This document shows, piece by piece, positions 12,991-25,060 of a stretch of 64,000 nt of DNA. The notes under the pieces were generated by a model. That model saw only the letters and a program-made list of their open reading frames with translations. It had not been told where the DNA came from and ran no database searches. The stretch covers positions 186,001 through 250,000 of the forward strand of contig JABWDB010000065.1 in assembly GCA_019614645.1 (NCBI GenBank), in the 5' to 3' direction. Both the position numbers and the translations under genes were made by a program. Origin of the DNA: Stratiolaelaps scimitus (lineage: Eukaryota; Arthropoda; Arachnida; Mesostigmata; Laelapidae). How positions within the stretch are numbered: position 1 is the first letter of the stretch; the number at the start of each line of letters is the position of its first letter.

Positions 12991-15540
12991 ATTGTTAACT
13001 CGAAGTGGAGAGGTTGTTCAGTTGAAAAAATACCCTACGGGTATTTAAGGCTAAATCTCTTAAGGTCCTTGAGCTCGCAGATACCCTCAATAGTCACGTA
13101 TGCCGATTTGCCGCAGTTGAATCAATTTTAATTCGCATTTTTCCGATATTCCGTTACATAAAGCAATATATTTCTTGTTCAATCTGTTCAGCTCAGCGTT
13201 GTATACGAAAAAGAGAGGTACGCGCTATATTTTCATACATGACATCTAGAATTCGAAAATTCGTCTGCCCAGAGAAGGATTTGCGTAGCTACGTGGAAGA
13301 GGGCTTTGACAAACTACGTAAACTATTTCTGTGAATCATTCATCTCATCCTATCAGACGTATGGAGAAAACGTCAACATGTTCGATGTTGACTAAAACAG
13401 ATGGTGGTTAGCTATGTGTTGACGAATGGCCCAAGATACGGCTACTTGCTGTATAGGATGACTGAAACAAGTCATTTGCGCAGAGGTGCAACAAAATCGA
13501 ACATGGACTGCGACCTCTGTAAGGTTTCCCAGCCTCCTCATACGGTGTAAGTAATACTATTTGCCGAAAATATCGCCAAACACATATTCGTTCATTGCAC
13601 GAGAGTCTCGTAGGAGGTCTTATGTCAGTCGTTCTCAGTCGATCTCTGGCCACAGGGGCATCTCCAGGCTGTGCCGGCCAAGTTGACAGCGGTATTTTAC
13701 TCCAGCCGAAGTAACCTTTGTTGCATTTTCTCGAGCAGGTCGCAGATCGGATTCGAGTTCGAAATTATTGATGCCTACCAGTAAGGGTGTACCATGCGAC
13801 TCGTACGGCTACATAATCGCATAGTAAAGGTACGCAGAGCCCATCTCCTTTGGGCTACCGATTCGGCGTGCTCGCTAAGCGTCAACGACTCAATCACGCA
13901 CTGAAATCTCTTGCTAGGCTTATTTCCCTTGGTTTCTCAAAGCTCAACATCGCTCGACACCGTGCATGAACACATCTCCATTACTCATGATGGGCTCAAT
14001 TTGATTCATCAAGCTCATGCTTCTATCCATGTACTAGTCAACTTGCGTAAAGTATGAAATTATCTTTCACACGGCCGTACAGGCTACAATATAGTGTACA
14101 TGTTGCGATCAAAATGAAACTAATTTTTGAACCAAAACGAACATTCTGGTCGTTTCGTTCCTTACATCCTATTTATAATTTCCCTATGGGACTGATGTCT
14201 TCCACGAGAGAGAGAGAGAGGAGAGGTGTCTTTCAGAAATATCAGCAGAGGATAGGCGCTCTGTATTGCGTAAATGCAAGATAATGGCTATTTATAAAAG
14301 GGAAACGCTAGAGAAAACTCTTCGCCTGTGAGAAAGCTAAAAAATTCGTTTTCAATTATCTTTCAACTGATTGGAAAACAGCGGGGTTGTTTATGGCATT
14401 TAGTTTCTCTTCGCCGTCAACTGTATCTTGTAAACTGCTCGTTGCTGCGTTAAATTACGTTGTCGGCAGAAGTGCGTGTGTAAAAATTTTACGCAGAAGA
14501 CTCGAAGACAACAGGGATACACCAAGGGTCTAATAGGTGGCAATTTACAATGCAGACGGTTAAATGTTTTATCCTGCACACGACAGAAGGTAGATTATAC
14601 AAACAGTGTATTATTTCTCACGCGCGAATGTGCTCTAAAAAGTGCTCATGCTTTCGAGTTCGCGGGCGCGGTTTCCCGGCGACTATTTTTCATGGAATTC
14701 TAATTAGGGTGTAATTATCATATTTACTGGAAAACAATATCAATAGGCGAACAATATAAATTCGCACAAGCCATATAACAGCGAAAATAATAACAACAAC
14801 AACAGCAACAACCCATAAATGACATTCGTGAAATGATGAATTGACGGCCGTCACGGAGGCGACATCGATACACATGGCAAATAAGAACGAGCACATTGGG
14901 ACGCAGGCGGATCACAACATACAGTGTCTGTATGTCTGTGCGCCTGATCTGTCGGAGGTGAGTAGCGAGAGACGTGGCTTGTTCGGCGTGTGGACACTGG
15001 CACCATTACAGTTGCAGTGTAAATGATGCAGCAACGACAAAACTACAAGGAACGAATGAGTCTACACCCCATTGGGTAGTATTGCTAACGTGTCCAAATG
15101 GCTGAAACGGAAGACCAACCGTGTAACCGCGCCCCCATAGAGGACACTTAATAAGGACTCCACCCCGTACCCAAACTGCAAGGGGTTACAAACAACAAAG
15201 GCCTACCTTCTTGTTATATATATATATATATATATATGTATATTTCTTCGATTGCGTTAAGTGTGCAAGTTGGACATTCCGTGGGTGTCACTCGCGTAAA
15301 GTGCCATCAAACCTGATAGAGCACGGGTAACGATAGGGACAGGGAACGCTGACAGCATGTGGGCTATGAGGCCGACCCAAGGCGGTTGTCCGGCGTAGAA
15401 GTAAGCATCATACATAGACGCTCTATTGTGCAGGAAATAATTGTATATATGCAGTCACGTGTGTAGAGTTTATATGAAGAATACATCTTAGAGCCATTTT
15501 AGAACTATAGGACAAATATAATCGCCTAATATATATATAT
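12461..15540. other. non-coding stretch with TA microsatellites
   Basis: No gene is supported. TA runs sit at 12952-12987 and about 15216-15238, and a short GA run at about 14206-14221. Frames at 13408-13653 (minus) and 14054-14284 (plus) have no recognisable features. Confidence 0.45.
12952..12987. repeat. (TA)n microsatellite
   Basis: Uninterrupted alternating TA of 36 bases. Confidence 0.95.
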
Positions 15541-15544
15541 ATCA

Positions 15545-15800
15545 TCCGCCACCCTGTCAGTCCGTAGTACAATTAAACGAAGATCCGGACTACAGTGGTG
15601 AAGCTTAAGGGAGGCTTTTTTAGAGGTTTTCCAGGCACGGAAAACCTGGGGTTTTAGTGGGTAGCACCACTCACCATATACCACCAAAATGGTGAGTCCC
15701 ACACTGTGCGGCCCACAGTAAGGTGGAAACCGCTCGTGCGCAACGCATTTCCCTTCTCCATAAAAAATAAAATAAATAAAATATATATATATATATATAT
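15545..15800 (+). mobile_element. structured retroelement-like 3' end, three hairpins plus A-rich tail
   Basis: Three perfect inverted repeats follow one another. HP1 is aggttttcc / ggaaaacct (15624-15632 and 15639-15647, 6-nt loop). HP2 is gtggg plus actcaccat pairing with atggtgagt plus cccac (15657-15702, with a 7-nt one-sided bulge). HP3 is actgtg / cacagt (15703-15719). After about 45 more bases comes an A-rich tail of AAATA-like units that grades into a TA run. A structured 3' end followed by a simple-repeat tail is typical of LINE and SINE insertions. No coding remnant was found just upstream, so the family and 5' boundary are unknown. Confidence 0.45.
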
Positions 15801-16097
15801 TCGTTGACCTCCTTTACATTACGCAAGTCGCTCTAATAAGCGGAGAATATGATAAAGAAATCTCACCTTTTGTTATCTGCTGTGACAAACGATGCACTTA
15901 CGACTTTTTGCTCCTCAGTATTGGGTCGAATACCTAAAAAAAAAGGTAATTTTCACCATTCGGGCGGTCAACTTCTGGTAGAAATATTGCGTAAAACCCC
16001 TGCCCTGAGGTCTTCTGCGAACCGGGATAAAGCGCTCCCTGCGACATGACAATACAATATGCTCATGAAAAAATCATAGTCAGTTGGTTCAATTTGC

Positions 16098-16350
16098 AGC
16101 AGTGGTACAAGTCGTCATCTTGGCAGAAAGGGCGAATTTCTCAGAAAAATCGGCAAACTACTATGTTCCGTCATCTTTGGAAGGGGACGTAGAACTTTTG
16201 AAGCGTTCTCAAAGTGCAGCGTTAAAAAACGAAGATTTTGCAAATCAACTCAACGCAGCCTCGTTCAAACGCCAGCACCGCCAAGATGCACGAATGCCGA
16301 ACCTCCAGATAGTGGACGAAGATTTTCACCGAATCTCCCGGCGACGGTAA
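16098..16350 (+). CDS. candidate terminal exon, small secreted prepropeptide-like protein
   Basis: A good splice acceptor (caatttgcag, ending at 16097) opens a frame that begins in phase 1 and runs about 84 codons to a TAA. The start is hydrophobic (VVQVVILAERANF), as in the core of a signal peptide whose Met would be in an upstream exon. The mature part is charged and contains dibasic or tribasic sites (LLKR, SFKR and a terminal ISRRR). Between the first two lies a 19-residue spacer starting SQSAALKNEDF. This layout resembles a neuropeptide or peptide-hormone precursor, but no known peptide family is recognised and there is no Gly amidation signal. No first exon was found. A chance open frame cannot be excluded. 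Confidence 0.3.
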
Positions 16351-18330
16351 CGTTATCGGACGTAGGCCGACACGTCGAATGCGTAAACAAGCTCGAGCGT
16401 CTAGACAACTTCAAATGAGTCGGGAAAGGTCGTAGCAATCTGAAATAGGGTCGCCGCTAATACACTTAGTGTACGTTACTCAATTTGCACCGCGCGCGGA
16501 TGTACGCTGCAGCTAAACCTGCTCACAGAGATTATACACGAGACGGGTAACTGATAGACCTCGTAGGTACCATAGGTGACAGCGGACGAGGCAGACGACG
16601 AACTCAAACTAACTCTGATGACGATCTATGAGACCATGATGCTATTAGGATACGTGGGTCGAGGATCGGGAACACATGTGTATACTCTCTCCACCCCCCC
16701 CGCCGAATAGTTGGACCTTCGCGGTATACATAGAACCGACCTGATTGAAATGGAACAACCCGCTGGCGATGTGGATATCTGTGCACATTAGGATTCGTGC
16801 GGCGCAATGCGACAGATGACTCCACTCACGAGCCAGGAGCTCTTGGCCGTGGGGTGTGATGTTTAATAAATTAGTTTCGGATTTCTGACTTACGGCGGAA
16901 AGGGCGCAGCCTGTATTTCGCTTCGGATAGATCATTGGAAGTTCTGTGGAAGTTGCTCGTCGGTTAAGAGAGAAAATAAATGAATCGCCATAAATATTTT
17001 TCGTTGTGGGACGTCAAAATTAACAAGTGGATTAGGTTAGCAATGCCTCCATGTGTATCTAACTGCTCGGCTAATGTTTATCAAGGGTGTTGCCTTGCGT
17101 ATAGGGTGTTGTCTTGCGGGCGTTTACGGGTCGGCATGGGTTGAGTTGAACGTCACGATGACGGTCATCGTCTGATATAACAAAACCAGTCGAGTTGTTT
17201 TTTGTTAGTTGAGGTATTGAGTCGTTGTTCTCAACTCCTCCGCAAGTTGTTATTCAAATTGATGTGGCCAAGAATAATCGAATCCAACAGCGTTCATTTC
17301 GGTGGAAGTGGAAAACCAATTCGAAGGTGATCGGCCGGTTGGTTCAGGTCTCGAAGTACCGAATTTAAATTGGCAAAGTTTCGAATGGATGTCATATGGT
17401 ATAGGGTTTCTAGCACGAGCCTAGTCGCCCTTTAAACCACAACCGTCTTAACTGCTTGAATAGGCAGTTCCGTCTTAATGAAAGTCGCTACCCGGCTGAC
17501 CAATTGAGATTCTGCATCGTCATCCATTGCGAATGATCAGGGCCTACCGGAACGTTGTGATCTAAATGGATACCATAACATTCTATGGATAAATAGATAG
17601 TTGGAGCATTCGGTACGGAATCTATAGCCGACCTCTTCGAAGCTGTTATATGTGATGGCACCTTCTCATCTTCTTCGAATAAAGAACGAACAGGAACAAA
17701 GTCCAACTGTACAAACGTCCGGTTGATCGCATGACATCGTGTCAGAATGCAGTGCAACTCAGCTTTAAAGGTTTCTCTGCTGTTCTCCACTGAAGTCAAA
17801 TTTCTGTTAGAAACGACTGAGTCTCACCTCCCCGAAGTCGACTGTCTGTAGATTTTTAGCCACTTGGCAGTAGCACTACAGGGTTCACCCAGGAGGGAAG
17901 GTCACTCATGAAATGAGCCCGCGTCAATACTTGCTCCCCCGCTTTCGAGTTATAGTGTGCCTATTTTCGTAATGACAATCTACGATTAATTGCCGCGAAG
18001 TGTCTAATGAGAGTAGGACTGGGAGCCAGCCGGCAACGGTTCTTAATAATAATAATAATAATAATAATAATGATAATAACAGATATGTAAGAAAAATAAA
18101 CACTTTTTAAAATCGAGCGATGTCATATACCTATGCTCAGTTAGCTACAAATTTCGTAAGCAAATTCGTAAATAATCGTTTTCATCGTGGACAACGCCTT
18201 CGTCGAAATCATTCAATTGGTGAGCTGCATTCAGCGGAACTATTCACTTGTTTTTCACAAATTATTTTTCTTTTCTCGTACCGGGTAGATCATAGCTAAA
18301 GATACCCCAACGCTGTAACGGTAATTAATC
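16351..18330. other. non-coding stretch
   Basis: No gene is seen. A (TAA)n run lies at 18043-18079. A minus-strand frame at 17488-17799 has no recognisable feature. Confidence 0.45.
18043..18079. repeat. (TAA)n microsatellite
   Basis: About twelve TAA-type units, with one TGA interruption near the end. Confidence 0.9.
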
Positions 18331-18334
18331 GAGC

Positions 18335-18775
18335 ATTATGACGTATGCAGCGCCAGTATGGTACCCAGGATTAAAACTGGACAAAGAGAGGCTGCAAAAA
18401 GTGGGGGATAAATTCGTGAAACGCGTCGCTTTTAAATGTAAATGTACGAGGGAGGAAGTGAATATAATGCCAATATTGGCTAAATTTGACAATATAGATA
18501 AGCGCACATATATTTGTATTGGTAAACATCTTCCCATGCTAATGAGTGCAATGTTTGATGTGACTGTGACGGCTACCAGAGCTGGTATAAATGTCTTACC
18601 TAAATTCATAGCTAAGAAACAATGTGTAAATGACTTATTTCCTTGGAGAGTGTCTCGAGCCCTACGTGATGGGTAGCTTTTTCAAACATATGACCTCTTC
18701 TTGGCAAACACATAGCGGCTAACTCAGATATTGTTAAACCTAACCTTTGAAATAAAGCGTTATTATTATTATTAT
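18335..18775 (+). mobile_element. 5'-truncated LINE, C-terminus of ORF2 and 3' UTR
   Basis: An uninterrupted frame (18338-18676) reads MTYAAPVWYPGLKLDKERLQ at its start and ends WRVSRALRDG plus stop. YAAPVW followed by a conserved pattern of lysines and a terminal short basic segment is the usual end of ORF2 in jockey/CR1-like LINEs. About 75 bases downstream lies AATAAA (18751-18756), then a (TTA)n tail (18760-18775), the simple-repeat tail type seen in several LINE clades. The open frame suggests a fairly recent insertion. The reverse transcriptase core is missing through 5' truncation. Confidence 0.75.
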
Positions 18776-19166
18776 CATATGAATGGTTGTTTCGGCTGAA
18801 ATCTAAATTTTATTTTTATTGAACGCACAAATTTCAATTTAGAATACCAGCGAGTTGAGGTACCTCGCAACGGAAGCTATTATATAGCTCTCCACTGAAG
18901 CCTGAACTCCTCATTTGGCCCGATCGCTAATCATTGGACGAACAGAACGACTATTCTTTCAAGTTCTTCAAGGTTCTCACACACTCAATAGCTGTTGCAA
19001 TAGCTTTTCTGTCTAGCGTGTAATCGTTCCATTATCCTCCTTCTCTAGGTACTCGTTGCTCGGCCCAGAGTTTTGCCAGCGTACATATATATATATATAC
19101 ATATATACCGTAAGGCTCGAGCGTTATATGCGCTAATGCCAAAGGACTCGTCAGAGTATTTAGGCG

Positions 19167-19433
19167 GTGTTCACATTATGTGTGTGTTGGTGTCGAGGAT
19201 TCAATATCGTTAACGAGGTGCGAAGTCAGCCAATTTGTGTGCCACTTATACATTACCTGTTCCTCGAGGATATCAGCGGAAGGAGTAACGACTGGGCAAT
19301 ATTGTTGGTTCGATCAAAGCAAACTGCGCTACTGTTATTCTTCACAAAGAGCATAAGGCAAGACGAAGTCAGCTGGGATTTTCAGTTTCATTCAGACCTT
19401 GAACGTTCTATGACAAGCAATAATTCCCGCTAG
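19167..19433 (+). CDS. coding-like frame of unknown function
   Basis: An 88-codon frame in non-repetitive sequence reads smoothly (PLIHYLFLEDISGRSNDWAI, then VSWDFQFHSDLERSMTSNN) and has no simple-repeat bias. It has no ATG with convincing context; the first Met codon is used by a non-ATG start. A second coding-like frame begins 65 bases downstream on the same strand, so the two may be exons of one gene or pieces of a decayed one. No family is recognised. Confidence 0.25.
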   Translation: MFTLCVCWCRGFNIVNEVRSQPICVPLIHYLFLEDISGRSNDWAILLVRSKQTALLLFFTKSIRQDEVSWDFQFHSDLERSMTSNNSR

Positions 19434-19497
19434 ATCCAGCCGGTCTGCGGAAATTGTTGCTACCTAAACATAAGCTCGATTGCAACGTGTGTAATAT

Positions 19498-19722
19498 ATG
19501 AAGGGCTGCGTTGTGTTCAGTGACATACGCGAAAAAGAAAAGACTTGGCCTGCCACAGCCGGTGGGAGTGGATGGGGTCAGATTGAGCTGCAAGTGAACC
19601 ACAAATACACAGCTGAAATCATTGTTTTGGTCGGCATTTCAGAGCCGAGCACCGCTTGTGACTGTTGGTTCCGTTGCCCTGCTGACCTCCAACGGGATTG
19701 GCCTCCAACCTTTACTGTTTAA
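19498..19722 (+). CDS. small ORF or terminal exon, unknown function
   Basis: A 74-codon frame starts at an ATG and ends at a TAA. About 62 percent of its codons start with a purine (hand count), as in many real coding frames. The translation contains TAGGSGWGQIELQVNHKYTA, then IIVLVGI and a cysteine cluster (CDCWFRC). A splice acceptor-like site (tgcgttgtgttcag, ending 19520) lies inside, so the exon may begin at 19521 in phase 2. An AATAAA at 19727-19732 follows only four bases after the stop, unusually close. No family is recognised. Confidence 0.3.
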   Translation: MKGCVVFSDIREKEKTWPATAGGSGWGQIELQVNHKYTAEIIVLVGISEPSTACDCWFRCPADLQRDWPPTFTV

Positions 19723-19732
19723 TCTGAATAAA

Positions 19733-21215
19733 TACAAGAGGTCCGCGAGCGCACGTTTATCATGAGCATGCCTTGTGGACAACTTCCTTCAGGAAAACAG
19801 CTGACTTGTCTTTATATAGTATTTTTCTTTTTTCTTAATAATCACTTCAGTACAGGTGCAGCCTATACGGTCGACTAAATACACTAATTGCCTTCAACCT
19901 CATCTGCTCTGGTTAGTATTGCTCCTGCTAATTGGCACAATATAACCTCTATTGTGGCAATTATTAAATCACCAATCATTTAAGTTCACGTAAGTTCATA
20001 CAAGCCCAGCCACGGTCACCACACGTCCTCGTTGCCGTACGGGCATGACGTGCTTCAGCTGGACCCTCAGCTGCTTCCCTCGCCTCTCTTCCCTAGACCT
20101 CAGTAACTACTACGTATATGTTTAGTTATTAGTACGCTTACTATCGCTTACCAAAAGGGTAGCACTACTTCAGAAGCCACGTCATCGGCATGGTTCTTGG
20201 TTCGTGACAACTGGTGCCTGTGTCCCATCACTAATATGCCCGTTTCAAATAACTTTTCCAATACAAACCGTTTCAAAGCTTGTCAACTTCCGTATGTATC
20301 TGCCGGCAGATAAGCAGTTGTCATTAGTCAGTTTCCTCTTGGGATGCACCCAATCGGTGCACCACTGTAGGAGAGAACGCGAAACCTCTGTACCCGCAGT
20401 AAGGGAATCATGTTGTGACTGCATTGGCCTTCCCAAAACGATGGAAACTGTTCATACGGATGACGACTTAAAGTACAAAGTGATTCAAGCCGAGTATGAG
20501 ACATCTCCAGGAAGTCTGCGAGCAGTGGTGCAGCTGCGAGCACGACGACTATGACAGCGTATCGATAAAGTAGTAACGTGTGAAGGACGGCGGAAGCTGC
20601 CAAAGAAGCAGGGCGCAGAGGAGTAAACTGACCTGGCGAATGTGGCCTTCGGGGATTGCTGGTAAAACCAGGCTGCCTCGTAGCGCGCGGCAAGCTAAGC
20701 CGCAATTATTCTAGTTAGCCGCTTGCAGACTCACATGACAGTGTCTGCAGATTCTCCTGAGAGTAATTTTTCCCGATATTTCCGATCCGTAATTGATTAC
20801 CGCAGATGCTGCGCAGAGGAAATCTTAGGTGCACACCATTTGCAGGCAGTCGCTTATTATCTAACTGTCTGCACACTTCTGTGAAGTCAACAACAGTTCT
20901 CTCGCACGGTTGTGCCCGTCAGCTTTGGCGTCCTCCGCATTTTCGGACCTTTGCTACACGGTCGTGATATGTTGAATCCAGCCTCTCTAGTCTGATCCGA
21001 TTCGTGCCGGAATCCGATCAAACTCAACGAACTGCTCTGCTATACTTAAACACGAAGGTACAATTCGCCTAAGGGGAATAGGCGGGGGCGGGGGAGATTA
21101 GTAAATCCGATACAATTCTACATCAATTGTGTGTAAGCTGGACATATATCGCAATCACCTCGTATGATTCAAAGGTTAATTTTGATCTCATTCCAGAGTA
21201 AAATTTTGTGTTTGA
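19733..21215. other. non-coding stretch
   Basis: No convincing gene. A plus-strand frame ending at 20554 contains a coding-like run (METVHTDDDLKYKVIQAEYE, from about 20441) but has no splice or start support beyond that ATG. Confidence 0.4.
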
Positions 21216-21437
21216 ATGTGTGTGGATGCATGTGACGTCGCTAAAGCATTTGACACCATTACTCACAATATAATGTCTCAATATTATTTCCTATTATATA
21301 ATGACAGCTGTATCATCGTGTGTGCTCCCTTAAAGTTCCATCTTAGCGATCGCTTTTTAAGCGTACGCATCGCAGGCGTAGTAGCACAGTGCCCGGGCAT
21401 ACGGTTAAGTGCGATGAGATTCAGCGCTCACGTTTGA
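21216..21437 (+). mobile_element. LINE reverse transcriptase fragment
   Basis: The translation contains VCVDACDVAKAFDTITHNIM near the start, which matches the reverse transcriptase motif with DVAKAFD followed by a histidine (LDVAKAFDTVSH type). About 40 residues on, QCPGIRLS stands where PQG-x-PLSP is expected. The first catalytic aspartate region is present and the YADD box is not found. The fragment ends at a stop and is flanked by unrelated sequence, so it is an old partial copy. The DVAKAFD form is typical of R2-like and related clades, but the clade is not certain. Confidence 0.6.
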
Positions 21438-22800
21438 GCCCATTTGTCTTCATTGTCTATACAAATGTCTTATTTTTCGTTACCGAGTTCCGAGACGAGC
21501 CACCGTACGCCGTATGCTAAGCCGACCACCTTACTTTCATAAAGCAGAGTCGCAAGTTTCTCTCTGCTGCTAACGTCAGTGACTTTGAGAGTGAATTGGC
21601 TAATGCTAATATATACGGGAGTGCAGTTGGTCTTGCTATATATATTTCACAAAATGTGTCCATTTAAAAGTTCCATAATGGTGTGATATGTTGTAGCGTC
21701 TTCGGCGTAGGCTTGTTTTGCCACACATGCTCTTCTGTATCTTGATAGATCCCGTTTTGAGCCGGTACTCATGTATACTTGATTTGAAGTCTAACAAATT
21801 CAAAGTGCCTAAGTCCTATTCAGGCCATCGTGAGGTCACCGGGATCTACCAGAACGTCTCGCGTTTTCGTTTAACATGACATTCGTACTGTTGCACGCTG
21901 TACCCGCCCCGATCGGGATGCCTGTTGAACCCATTTTTTATTGGCCTTCTCGATAAGCCTTCTCAAAGGTAACCACAGAACGCTGCTGGGTCAATCAACT
22001 GACCACAGAAATTATAGAGTGAATTATCCTAAATACCAACATGCTTTTCGTACGGAACTCGTTGGCATCTTTCATCCACAGCATCCAGAGCCACACGACA
22101 GTATAACTTTGGTCTTAAATCGTCATAACTCAATCATCTTTGGTTAATAGAACTCTTCTTTTTTTTTCGCAAAACGAATCCGGCCCCTCCGCATCTATGA
22201 ATTAAACCTAATACGCATAAAACCTAAACCGTAAGTGCTTTGGGCCAAAGCACTTGCGAAAAATTGTTCAAACAATTTGATCAGGTGGCTTTCAACAATG
22301 AACGAGCTCGTCGACAATTTGTCGACAGGACGGGTGTTGTGTTTCACGAGGACAACGCTTATTTTTTTTAAGAAAATAGTGACTTACGCTGGGAACGCCT
22401 CAGTCTCGGAGGTTCCTCCGACCTTGCTCTTTCGGACCCCACTTGTTCAGGTCGATTAGTGAGCTATTTTAAGAGAAATATTCGAATCTTTGAATTGAAG
22501 TCGAAAATGAGATCCTTTGGAGTATTTTTGTCAAAAAGAAAGGACTTCAACAAATTTGGATACATAAAGGATCATTAGACCGTTGGAACAAGGCGGTCGC
22601 AAGCATAGTTGGAAACTACTTGGATGATGAATATATAATAAGTGAAATAATTCTCTTGCGCACGACGTAGCCTAGAGGTACAGAATCCCCACAAGCTTCA
22701 AGAGAACCCTTATTGGTAATGTAAGTGGTGATAAGAAGATTATTCTTATCTTTTTGAAATATCTAAACCAAAATTCAGTTTAGGTGACGTTCCCTCTGTC

Positions 22801-22803
<3 letters not shown>

Positions 22804-22834
<31 letters not shown>
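22804..22834. repeat. (TA)n microsatellite
   Basis: Uninterrupted alternating AT of 31 bases. Confidence 0.95.
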
Positions 22835-22837
<3 letters not shown>

Positions 22838-23669
22838 TAAGTAAGAATGATATCTGATGGACCGGCCATCAGACAGGCGCGATTCGGGGGGCCGTTGGCT
22901 AAGTCTCTTGGGGACCACCACTCGCACACCCCTTCTGTGACTGTACGAAACGCCGACCATGGTGCGATAGACCTATCTGAACTTGCTAGGTGTAGCTTCA
23001 TAAATAAATACTTACAGCGCGTTTCACGCGGGAACCTTCCCGTATCCCTGCAAAAAATAACGGAAAAATTGGATCTATAATACAACCTTGGTTGGAGACG
23101 AAATGCCGCTGGAACATCGCGTCTCCTTCCTGGATTTTGGTGCACAGATTTTTTTTGTCAGAACATATGTACAACATGACATCGTATAAACCACGCAGAA
23201 CGCATTTCCCTGTATGCTCCCCCATTGTTGTACAGTCTCTCTCTCTCTCTCTCCTCTTCATTTATTTTAAGAGAGAAACGTTTCATGACCCCTTGAAACA
23301 GGTCGAGAAGAAGCGTTATTAAGCATTAAGCATTATTCTAAGTAGCCGACAGGAGCGCCACAATTGAAATGTAATTACATTTCCTTGGCGGAACACAGTT
23401 AAGGAGAGATTGAATTAGTAGTACCATCGAAATCGCCCGCCAAAAGAGGAGGTGGGCCAACTTGCTCGGTCATGAGAACGGTCTCGCCTCTGAATGCGCA
23501 TTATTGCGTGCAGTTCGCTGTATTAGTAAATATCGACAATAAACAATGCCCGGTACGCCACCGAACGCTCGCTGGTCCATATGACGAAAATGATGAACAA
23601 AAACGGAGTTCTGCGGGGTTATCATCGGTCTCATAATATAGTAACTCATAGTAGCCACAAAGTGAGTGG

Positions 23670-23691
23670 CCCACCATTTCGAAATGGTGGG
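23670..23691. repeat. perfect 22-bp palindrome
   Basis: The half-site cccaccatttc is followed immediately by its reverse complement, with no spacer. It could be a dimeric protein-binding site or chance. Nothing else nearby supports a function. Confidence 0.6.
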
Positions 23692-24279
23692 TCACGCATT
23701 TTGTGTCTACGAAAACAAAGCACCATTCGGCATTCGGTGGCAACTCGTCCACTTGGCGGATAGTAGATATTGTGTACACAAAACAACACCGCGATAGATG
23801 TGTACTTGAAACGCGCTAATTAAACGAACGAACTCCGAAGGCAGCGTTAACAAAATACGAGCCAACAAAGTACACTATTCTAGTGCTTGCCAAGCTTCAC
23901 AGGCTCGTCGTTCGAGCAAGCTCGTATAACGGCTCGTGTAGTCGTTGAGGGCTTGCGCATATGAAATAGCATATATCTTATAACCTATAATGAAGAGCCT
24001 ATAAATAGTTTTCTAACGAGAACCATTGAACACTGGCCGAAAGTACCTGCGTAGCTAGCCCGCAGTGAGAAGAACGCCTCAGGCGATTGAAACTTTGCGG
24101 TCCGCGGAAGTGGTGTCTTTTCTAAGGGACGAACGAGAATTGTTAATAAGTCCCGCGGCAGATGGTCGGTCACAGCCGGCGAGACCGTTTCTTAGGAACG
24201 ATATTCGATATTGTTATCCATACGGGATGTGTACGTCCAAACGCTATGAATAAATACATGATGTCTTACCAATAACAAA

Positions 24280-25060
24280 ACTACTATGGTAATATATCAT
24301 TAAGTAATTGCAAAGCTAATTCGATCATTCGAGCTCCCTGTAATTGCAGTCGACTGACACTTGAATAGATGCTGACGTCGATCTAAAGGCAATCCATTTT
24401 TTTCCTGAACACGATCATAAATTCAATGCTATCCCCTTTTGCACCTCGTCCCGCAAGTAATTTCAGGGATTTTCAATTTTCATTTAATTAAAATCTTGTG
24501 AAAGGCCTGGCAAAAAAGGCTTATTCGCTTCGCAGAAACCTTAATTATTAGTGTGAAATGCTAATTCTTAGACCACCAAGAAACAAAAACGACACACGTT
24601 CCAATGGCGAACTTCTGTTACGCCATAATTCATTAACGATCGTCCGAAAATATTAATTATGTAGCATTAGAACATGTAAGTAAAACTGCGTAATTATGAT
24701 TTATAGCTGCAGCAGCTAGTGAATAGATTTCACCCACTGGAACTCAGCCAACCGACAATCTATCATATGACGTAAATGTATCGCATGCTTTTTGTCGAGA
24801 ACGAATGGCTCCAATATGGATAAACACCTCGAGCAGAAATAATCGCCTCGAATTAACAAGATATATTATCCAAAGGGCCACTTAAAGCTTGAGAGGAGCG
24901 AATTCTCTTAATCACCTCAATACAAGCGCGGATTTCAATTCATCCGCCGTCTCTGTGAACTCGTCATAATTCATCGCCTCGCCCCCGAGCTGTTGTAGTT
25001 TGCGCGGCGAAATCGGCTTCGCATTTATGTCCTATAGATTTTTTGTTAATTGACTAAACG
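24280..25060. promoter_or_regulatory. A+T-rich block dense in homeodomain-type TAAT cores
   Basis: More than a dozen TAAT/ATTA cores occur in about 700 bases, among them taattgca, catttaatta, cttaattatt, gctaattc, ataattcatta, attaattatg, gtaattatg and gaattaac. The block has no microsatellite and no open frame. Dense, varied TAAT cores without simple repetition are often found in developmental enhancers bound by homeodomain proteins. This is a compositional inference only. A+T-rich DNA produces such cores by chance. Confidence 0.25.

Larger units (their letters stand above)
21438..24279. other. non-coding stretch
   Basis: No supportable gene. It contains a TA run (22804-22834), a CT run (about 23237-23253) and a perfect 22-bp palindrome (23670-23691). 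A plus-strand frame at 22847-23080 (ends LPVSLQKITEKLDL) looks coding-like but has no splice sites or family. Confidence 0.4.
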
